Shown here: positions 58,822 to 64,000 of the stretch, piece by piece
Numbering within the stretch: position 1 is the first letter of the stretch
Layout: each line of letters begins with the position of its first letter
From: Prochlorococcus marinus CUG1417
GTDB taxonomy: Bacteria > Cyanobacteriota > Cyanobacteriia > PCC-6307 > Cyanobiaceae
Length of the DNA: 64,000 nt
NCBI RefSeq assembly: GCF_017695975.1
Contig: NZ_JAAORN010000001.1
Location: 558,001-622,000, forward strand
Direction of reading: 5' to 3'
Made by a program: the position numbers and the translations under genes
Notes under the pieces: generated by a model
Database searches by the model: none
What the model saw: only the letters and a program-made list of their open reading frames with translations
What the model was told of the DNA's origin: nothing

Positions 58822-59976
58822 TTGGATAATTTAGATTCGAAGTTAAATAATCAAGTCGCGATTCTTATCTGTGGACACGGGAGTAGAAATAAACTAGCCA
58901 TTGCTGAATTTCAAGAATTAACTAAACTCATCCAAAAAAGATATCCATCTAGTTTAGTTGAATATGGTTTCTTGGAATTTGCCAAACCCTCTCTTATTGA
59001 TGCTTTAGACAAGTTAAGAGGTCAGTCTATAAAAAAAGTAATTGCAATACCCGCGATGCTTTTTGCTGCTGGCCATGTAAAAAACGATATTCCTAGCCTA
59101 CTCATGAATTATTCAAGTAAAACAGGTATTGAAATAATTTATGGAAGAGAATTAGGTATTAATAATTTAATGATTAGTGCAGCTTGTGAAAGAGTGAAAG
59201 ATGTATTTAAACAAAATAATACTCTCAAACCTGAAGAATCATTATTAGTAGTTGTTGGAAGAGGCTCTTCTGACCCAGACGCTAATTCCAATGTTTCAAA
59301 AATTACGAGAATGATCGTAGAGGGTATTGGTTTAGGGTGGGGGGAAACAGTTTTTTCTGGAGTAACTTTCCCTCTTGTTGAACCTGGCTTGAAAAATGTT
59401 GTGAGACTTGGTTATAAGAATATAATTATTTTCCCTTATTTCCTTTTTTCAGGAGTGCTTGTCACAAGAATAAAAAGGCAAAGTGATTTGGTCGCGATTA
59501 ATAATCCACATATTTCATTTATACATGCAAAATATCTCTCATCACAGTCTTATGTTGTCGATACTTTTGTAGAAAGGATTGAAGAGATTCTTAATAACGA
59601 GGATAAGAATTTTATGAATTGCTCAACTTGTAAGTATAGATCAAATTTATTTGGCTTTGAAAAAGAAGTAGGAATGATACAAGAAAGTCATCATGACCAT
59701 GTACAAGGTTTGGGTATAAGCTGTGATTTATGTGATCCTGAATGCAATGGTGCTTGTGAAATACAAAATCAAATCCCACCTCATAAACAAGAAAAGTCAA
59801 ACCTAGGAGAAGGCGATTACCCAGAACATGAAGATGTCGAGGCTCATCAACATGAACATAATCACCATCACCATCACCATAGTGTTTATCCAAATTCAAA
59901 ACACCCGTTGGGCCCTGTCACGCTTCGCTTGCCTAATGAAGATCAAATCTTAAGAAAATCCGTTGAAAATAACTGA
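58822..59976 (+). CDS. CbiX-type chelatase with Cys/His-rich C-terminal tail
   Basis: A class II chelatase that inserts metal into sirohydrochlorin, leading to cobalamin or sirohaem. Two CbiX half-domains are visible, with the metal histidines His19 (ICGHGSRN) and His85 (AAGHVKNDIPS). The C-terminal extension (from about 265) is unusual: C267xxC270, then C301xxC304xxxC308xxxC312, an acidic linker and a natural run of six histidines (348-353). The frame extends to 58741, which overlaps the neighbour, so TTG 58822 (MDNLDSK) is preferred, giving 384 residues. Other CbiX proteins have an Fe-S motif and His tail, so this fits. Confidence 0.86.
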   Translation: MDNLDSKLNNQVAILICGHGSRNKLAIAEFQELTKLIQKRYPSSLVEYGFLEFAKPSLIDALDKLRGQSIKKVIAIPAMLFAAGHVKNDIPSLLMNYSSKTGIEIIYGRELGINNLMISAACERVKDVFKQNNTLKPEESLLVVVGRGSSDPDANSNVSKITRMIVEGIGLGWGETVFSGVTFPLVEPGLKNVVRLGYKNIIIFPYFLFSGVLVTRIKRQSDLVAINNPHISFIHAKYLSSQSYVVDTFVERIEEILNNEDKNFMNCSTCKYRSNLFGFEKEVGMIQESHHDHVQGLGISCDLCDPECNGACEIQNQIPPHKQEKSNLGEGDYPEHEDVEAHQHEHNHHHHHHSVYPNSKHPLGPVTLRLPNEDQILRKSVENN

Positions 59977-60326
59977 ATCATCTGTCTCTTTCTCGACTAA
60001 GTCTTAATAGACTCACTATATATAAGTATTCTTAATATAAAATCTTCAAAGTATTTTGAATTGAATTTTCCACAATATAAAGGTCGTTTTCCACGTCCAA
60101 ATCCACATTGGATTAGGAATGCCAGTATATTTCACAAAAAACAGGACTTCAACATTATTGTTGACTTTTTTTGAAGCCCTTACCAATTTCCTTTTTTAAA
60201 AAGTATATTTTTCAAAATTTAATTTATAACATGAGTCTCATATGATAATTTTAAAAGTTATCTTGCATATTTTTTTTTGACATTTAGAAAAAAACAAATA
60301 ATCATAGTGATGTAGAAAAAAAGTTT
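59977..60326. other. 350-base spacer between cbiX and DUF2811
   Basis: No clear gene. It holds a short open frame (TTG 60061 to TGA 60174, 37 residues) rich in Pro, Asn and aromatics. A weak stem TCAAC-N6-GTTGA with T-run lies at about 60148-60172, which could be a terminator or part of a small RNA. The last 90 bases are very AT-rich and probably carry the next gene's promoter. Confidence 0.4.
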
Positions 60327-60584
60327 ATGGACCAAATTAGCCAACCAAATTTAAATGATAAGAAACTTACCGAGTGTTCTTCTAATAAAGTCTCTTTAGA
60401 GACAGAGCTTTCAGAAACTCTCTATAACACTATGAAAGATTTTGTATTAAGTAACCCAACTTGGGATCAATACAAGCTTATAAATTCAGCATTAGCAACT
60501 TTTCTGGTTCAAAACGGATGTACTGATAATTCTGTTTCAGAGATTTATTTAAATCAACTTTTTACTCCTTCAAAATCTTTTTAA
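60327..60584 (+). CDS. DUF2811 domain protein
   Basis: An 85-residue protein. Residues about 23-75 match DUF2811: VSLETELSETLYNTMKDF then LSNPTWDQYKLINSALATFLVQNG. The family is found in cyanobacteria, function unknown. It converges on the GMC gene with a 23-base overlap at the 3' ends. Confidence 0.8.
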   Translation: MDQISQPNLNDKKLTECSSNKVSLETELSETLYNTMKDFVLSNPTWDQYKLINSALATFLVQNGCTDNSVSEIYLNQLFTPSKSF

Positions 60585-62211
60585 CATTTAGGCACGCTCT
60601 CCTACACAAGGCCATCATTGTAAGTGTAGGGCTTTGCCAAGATGAAGTTGGCCAACACGCTCCATCTAGTACAAGTACATTCTTGCATCTCCATATTCTA
60701 TTAAATTTATCAACCACGCTATTTTCTTCATTAGTTCCCATTGGTGCTCCTCCAACTTCATGTATGTAATATCCTGGGGGAGGGGGACTACCTGAAAGTG
60801 CAATTAAATTTTTTGTAAATAAACTCCCTAATGGGATATTTATTAGTTCATCAATATTTTTTATTTCTCCATTTGCAGCTTTTATTGATTTTCGGATTGT
60901 GATTTCCATATGTTTTGCCATATTTAACTCATTCTCGCTCCATTCGAATTCAATGTAGGGAATTGGGATACCCCATTCATCTGTTTTTCTTGAGAGAGAA
61001 ACTGAGTTTTCCTCTCTAGGAAGAACTTCGCCATGGGCGATAAGAAAGCCAATGGATGTGTTTTCGTCTTTTTGCAAAAATTTAGGTAACCCTAATCTAT
61101 CAATTGCCCCCCAGATTCCATAACCTCTATGGAAATTTATGTCGTCAATTTCTGGTAAATTTGAACCAAATGGAATAAAGAAGCTGCCTGCTCCAGAAAG
61201 ATTAGGAGGATTATCTGATGGTTTATCTAAGCTTTTTGTTTTTGGGACTGAAAAAAATCTACAGATAGATATATGATCCATTAGATATTTACCTAATTTT
61301 CCAGAATTATCTTTAAAACCTGAGGAATTTGATTCGTATTCTGAGTTCAATAGTATTCTCAGGGTTGAAATTGTTGATGCGCAAAGAAGAATTAAATCAC
61401 AATTTAATACTTCTCTGTGACCATTTTCTAAGTTTACGATCGTTAGTTTTGATGCAAGCTCTGTTATCTTATTAATCTCAAAAGACTCCACTAGGTGATT
61501 AGAGATTATTTGCACATTACCAGTATTAAAAGCTTTTTCAAAAGTGCTTCCTAAACTAGAGGACTTGGGCCATTTTTTTTCTTTTACTGATGAATTACGG
61601 TCAAATCCTCTTGATTGGATAAATGGATAGTTTAATTTTGATTTTACTTTGCGGCCAAAAATATTTTCGTTTTCTGTAAGAGGGATGTCACCAATATATT
61701 TACCGTTTGGGACTTCCTTAATATCATCTTTTCGTCCATAGATTCCACATAGACTTTCAATGAAATCATAATGAGGGGATATTTCATCGTATGAAATAGG
61801 CCAGTTTGGTCCAAATCCGTCTTTTTCTGCTGGTTGAAAATCTTCTGAAGAAAGTCTTAATGTTATGCCTCCCCATGTTAATGATCTACCCCCATATTGT
61901 TTACCTTGAGTCCAAAGGAAGGGCTTTTTCTTGGGGAATTCATAAGGATGTTTCAATTCATTTGAATATAAATCAGGATTATTTTTCCAATACCCAGGAT
62001 GTTGGCATTGATTGGCATGTTTTTTTGTTAAAAATCCTGATAATCTTTTTAATGTATTTTTTGGCTCATAATTGCTAGCCTCAAGCCTTTTAATTTTTGG
62101 TCCTGCTTCTATTACTAAAACTTTAATTCCCTGTTCTGCCAATGTAAGTGCAGCTATTCCCCCTGTAGCACCAGAACCAACAACAATTGCATCATAAGGA
62201 CTTATATCCAA
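60562..62211 (-). CDS. GMC-family FAD oxidoreductase
   Basis: A 549-residue glucose-methanol-choline oxidoreductase-type flavoprotein. The ADP-binding motif VVGSGATGGIAALTLAEQG (10-28) is near the N-terminus, GGRSLTWGGI (about 107-116) is the family signature, and the C-terminal domain has GGAPMGTNEENSVVD and SWQSPTLTMMAL. It is shorter than fungal GMC oxidases, with no signal peptide. The substrate (an alcohol or sugar) is not predictable. Confidence 0.87.
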   Translation of the reverse strand: MDISPYDAIVVGSGATGGIAALTLAEQGIKVLVIEAGPKIKRLEASNYEPKNTLKRLSGFLTKKHANQCQHPGYWKNNPDLYSNELKHPYEFPKKKPFLWTQGKQYGGRSLTWGGITLRLSSEDFQPAEKDGFGPNWPISYDEISPHYDFIESLCGIYGRKDDIKEVPNGKYIGDIPLTENENIFGRKVKSKLNYPFIQSRGFDRNSSVKEKKWPKSSSLGSTFEKAFNTGNVQIISNHLVESFEINKITELASKLTIVNLENGHREVLNCDLILLCASTISTLRILLNSEYESNSSGFKDNSGKLGKYLMDHISICRFFSVPKTKSLDKPSDNPPNLSGAGSFFIPFGSNLPEIDDINFHRGYGIWGAIDRLGLPKFLQKDENTSIGFLIAHGEVLPREENSVSLSRKTDEWGIPIPYIEFEWSENELNMAKHMEITIRKSIKAANGEIKNIDELINIPLGSLFTKNLIALSGSPPPPGYYIHEVGGAPMGTNEENSVVDKFNRIWRCKNVLVLDGACWPTSSWQSPTLTMMALCRRACLNVKKILKE

Positions 62212-62317
62212 AACCTAATTCTTGATTAGTTATTTAAATAAATATAGCATTCAGTAAATAATTAATTTTTAGATTTCAGCTTAAGAAGTTAGAATTTGTT
62301 GAAATACTATTCAAAAA

Positions 62318-62791
62318 ATGAGGCTTGTAATTATAACTGTTTTAATGATTTTTTTAATTCTTCCTTCTAGAAGTTTTGCCGCATTAGATTATGGTAAACA
62401 ATCATTGGTAGGCGCAGATTTTTCTGGATCTGATTTGAAAGGAGCAACTTTCTATTTGACTGATTTACAAGACGCAAATTTATCAGATTGCGAGCTCCAA
62501 AATGCGACTCTTTATGGAGCAAAACTGAAAGATACTAATTTAAGTAACTCAAACTTAAGAGAAGTAACATTAGATTCAGCTGTTTTAGATGGAACAGATT
62601 TATCAAATTCTAACTTAGAGGATTCTTTTGCTTATAGTACACAGTTTGAAAATGTAAAAATCCAAGGGGCAGACTTCACAAATGTTTTTTTACCAAAAGA
62701 TATTGTCAGGAAATTTTGTGAAAGTGCTTCTGGTACTAATCCATTCACAAATAGAGTCACCAGAGAAACTTTAGAGTGCGATTACATTTAA
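62318..62791 (+). CDS. exported pentapeptide-repeat protein
   Basis: A 157-residue protein. A signal peptide (about 1-21, ending SFAALD) is followed by about seven pentapeptide repeats of the A(D/N)LxxS type (ADFSGSDLKGATFYLTDLQD, about 34-53, is the clearest) and a non-repeat C-terminus with two cysteines. The repeats form a right-handed beta-helix. Export suggests the periplasm or thylakoid lumen, a common place for such proteins in cyanobacteria. Confidence 0.85.
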   Translation: MRLVIITVLMIFLILPSRSFAALDYGKQSLVGADFSGSDLKGATFYLTDLQDANLSDCELQNATLYGAKLKDTNLSNSNLREVTLDSAVLDGTDLSNSNLEDSFAYSTQFENVKIQGADFTNVFLPKDIVRKFCESASGTNPFTNRVTRETLECDYI

Positions 62792-62793
62792 AT

Positions 62794-63186
62794 TTATGCA
62801 CATAAAAGTTCTTTTGTAATTTTTCTTTGTTTATAAAGTGATTTTCCAATAGGCCAGCCTAATGTAGATAAGTGTCTCATTAGAGGACTTGAATATTCGA
62901 AAGAAAGATTGTCTGAATATTTAAAATCTAGTTCTTTTAGAGTGGTTATTAATAAAAATAGATCTTTCCTATTGCCTTTTTTCATATCCAATAAAATTAA
63001 TGCTTCACTTGATATTTTTTTTTCTAGGACCTTATCATTTTCAGCAAAACCAACTTTAAGTGAATTAAATTCATCAGAATAAAGAGTATAAATTATTCCA
63101 TCTTTGAATTTATCTGCATTATTAACTTCATTAAAACTTGATGATATGAATTTTTTATATTCTTTTTTAATTTTTCTTTTATTCAT
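62794..63186 (-). CDS. GIY-YIG/T5orf172-like small protein
   Basis: A 130-residue soluble protein. The segment DGIIYTLYSDEFNSLKVGFAENDKVLEKKI (residues about 29-58, in two half-motifs) resembles the start of a T5orf172/GIY-YIG domain. Conserved Arg/Glu positions are weak, and the C-terminal region (STLGWPIGKSLYKQRKI) is unlike a nuclease. Homology is suggestive only. Two bases separate it from the ribbon-helix-helix gene upstream, so they are co-transcribed. Confidence 0.6.
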   Translation of the reverse strand: MNKRKIKKEYKKFISSSFNEVNNADKFKDGIIYTLYSDEFNSLKVGFAENDKVLEKKISSEALILLDMKKGNRKDLFLLITTLKELDFKYSDNLSFEYSSPLMRHLSTLGWPIGKSLYKQRKITKELLCA

Positions 63187-63188
63187 AA

Positions 63189-63686
63189 TTATTGGATTTC
63201 ATTCTGAGCTATTTCGTATTTTTCCAATAAATTGTTAACTTCTGCTAGTGCAATCCTTTTTTGACAGGCCGAATCATATCTATTTATTGCTATTGAAGGA
63301 ATCGAACCTTTGCTTTTCATTTCCCTTATGCCAGTTTCTAGACACTGAAAAGCAACACTCGATAGATCTCGGCCCTCTGCTGCCGCCCAAACTTTCAAAA
63401 GATAAGTAAGATTCGATGGTACAGAGATCTGCACTTTGTTTGAATTTGAAGTATTTAATGCAATATCATCGAGACTAATTTCTTTTGAGGAAATAGTTTC
63501 TTTAACTTTTCTCTTCAAAAATTTTACTTGGCTTATAGCGTCCTCTTTATTCTTTATTTTTTGCTCTATTTTAAAAAACTCTTCTTCAGAATTGATTAAA
63601 GCTTCTAATGCCCATTTAGCATCATCTTTCGCTACGGCGGTTCTATCAAGCCATTCATCTCTTATCTTTGACCAATTACTAGGCAT
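63189..63686 (-). CDS. putative ribbon-helix-helix protein with N-terminal coiled-coil
   Basis: A 165-residue protein. The N-terminal third (MPSNWSKIRDEWLDRTAVAK... to about 60) is helical and charged. The central part, NKVQISVPSNLTYLLKVWAAAE then GRDLSSVAFQCLETGIREM (about 82-125, in two pieces), fits the strand-helix-helix of CopG/MetJ-type DNA-binding proteins. A further helix ends the protein. No named family recognised. It precedes the small GIY-YIG-like gene, and its upstream DNA has clustered inverted repeats. Confidence 0.6.
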   Translation of the reverse strand: MPSNWSKIRDEWLDRTAVAKDDAKWALEALINSEEEFFKIEQKIKNKEDAISQVKFLKRKVKETISSKEISLDDIALNTSNSNKVQISVPSNLTYLLKVWAAAEGRDLSSVAFQCLETGIREMKSKGSIPSIAINRYDSACQKRIALAEVNNLLEKYEIAQNEIQ

Positions 63687-63716
63687 AAGCTTTATACGAT
63701 AATTCTATGATATATA

Positions 63717-63763
63717 AATCTAAATAGATTGTCTACTTAATCTATATAGACTTAGAATAGATT
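63717..63763. promoter_or_regulatory. cluster of AATCTA/TAGATT inverted repeats upstream of the ribbon-helix-helix gene
   Basis: Immediately upstream of the minus-strand gene starting at 63686. Perfect palindrome AATCTA-AA-TAGATT (63717-63730), perfect TCTATATAGA (63741-63750), GTCTA/TAGAC pair (63731-63751), and AATCTA (63739)/TAGATT (63758) half-sites. Several related half-sites in 47 bases resemble a multi-dimer operator, as ribbon-helix-helix repressors often use. Function inferred. Confidence 0.45.
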
Positions 63764-63843
63764 ATTTAAAGTAATATGTTTAATTTTTTAAGAATTCCTT
63801 ATCTTTAAATAATCTTTTATAGTAATTAAAAACTTCCGAGCTT

Positions 63844-64000
63844 TTAATCTCTTTCAATAAGTTCAATTTTATATCCATCAGGATCCTCAATAAAAGCCAA
63901 GACAGTTGTACTGTTTTTCATTGTTTTTGGTTTGGTTGTTACTTTACAGCCATTATTTTCTAATCCTTGGCAAATAAGATGAATATCTTCTACTCCAATA
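63844..64000 (-). CDS. gloA: glyoxalase I (lactoylglutathione lyase), C-terminal part
   Basis: Reading leftwards from the window edge, the last about 51 codons of a gene that begins outside it; the stop is at 63844-63846. The visible segment has GVEDIHLICQGLENNGCK and the ending FIEDPDGYKIELIERD, the glyoxalase I C-terminal metal-ligand (Glu) segment. The enzyme detoxifies methylglyoxal with glutathione. Family certain from this segment; full-length features lie outside. Confidence 0.85.
   Translation of the reverse strand, partial: IGVEDIHLICQGLENNGCKVTTKPKTMKNSTTVLAFIEDPDGYKIELIERD

Noticed and set aside
59612-59899. A minus-strand frame with many Asp, His, Gly and Val residues opposite the end of cbiX
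   Set aside because: It is the mirror of the His/Cys-rich tail codons of CbiX; no start signal or family.

Overview
This is a strongly AT-rich, gene-dense stretch of a cyanobacterial chromosome. It almost certainly comes from a high-light-adapted Prochlorococcus. The clearest marker is a Pcb-type divinyl-chlorophyll antenna gene (pcbA, 39417-40475). Supporting markers are menD/menB (phylloquinone), ndhD, a lycopene cyclase, an MntC-A-B-type manganese transporter, a glucosylglycerol-phosphate phosphatase and several small cyanobacterial DUF families (DUF760, DUF1350, DUF2811, DUF3721, DUF4336). Gene order also resembles what I remember of high-light Prochlorococcus genomes, but I could not check that. 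I saw no rRNA, tRNA, CRISPR array, insertion sequence, integrase or prophage. Most genes are separated by a few bases or overlap, and many start at TTG.

Layout. 1-3315 (+): 3' end of a TamB-like gene, proA, folB and a lipase-like hydrolase. 3305-12379 (-): prlC, ndhD, thrB, glk, thrS, trpS and an RG-rich small protein. 12545-17621 (+): a DUF697-like membrane protein, then an mntC-mntA-mntB operon ending in a DUF4336 gene. 17628-18593 (-): DUF760 and lepB. 18644-24174 (+): menD, menB, glgA, murF. 24176-27779 (-): glmU, an MnmC-like methyltransferase, aroA. 27916-34455 (+): comB, a nitrilase-family gene, an amidase, murI, a prenyl diphosphate synthase, acs. 34452-38865: DUF1350 (-), an exonuclease (+), a glycine-repeat/DUF3721 protein (-), hisS and three small genes (+).

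38866-40530 is a long non-coding leader (with one small reverse ORF), pcbA and its terminator. 40569-48963 has a GltS-like symporter, a GST, a GIY-YIG-like membrane protein, two short-chain dehydrogenases (one resembling protochlorophyllide reductase), a lycopene cyclase, an MscS channel, an isochorismatase-like hydrolase and a Fur-family regulator. 48970-53587 has an ArsS-like radical SAM enzyme and glucosylglycerol-phosphate phosphatase, divergent from a glycerol-3-phosphate-dehydrogenase-like protein and a hypothetical gene. 53659-55891 is metY-metA. 55898-64000 has a SulP transporter, an FAD-linked oxidase, a CbiX-type chelatase with a Cys/His-rich tail, DUF2811, a GMC oxidoreductase, a pentapeptide-repeat protein, a GIY-YIG-like/ribbon-helix-helix gene pair and the 3' end of a glyoxalase gene.

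Most of the window is core metabolism: cell wall (murF, glmU, murI, amidase), amino acids (proA, thrB, aroA, metA/metY), translation (thrS, trpS, hisS) and photosynthetic cofactors. The less explained parts are the degenerate dehydrogenase beside the osmolyte phosphatase, the ribbon-helix-helix gene with a cluster of palindromes upstream, the five-residue-repeat/DUF3721 protein, the small HTH protein before pcbA, and a comB that appears to use an ATT start. All assignments come from reading the sequence and recalling protein families; no database search was run.
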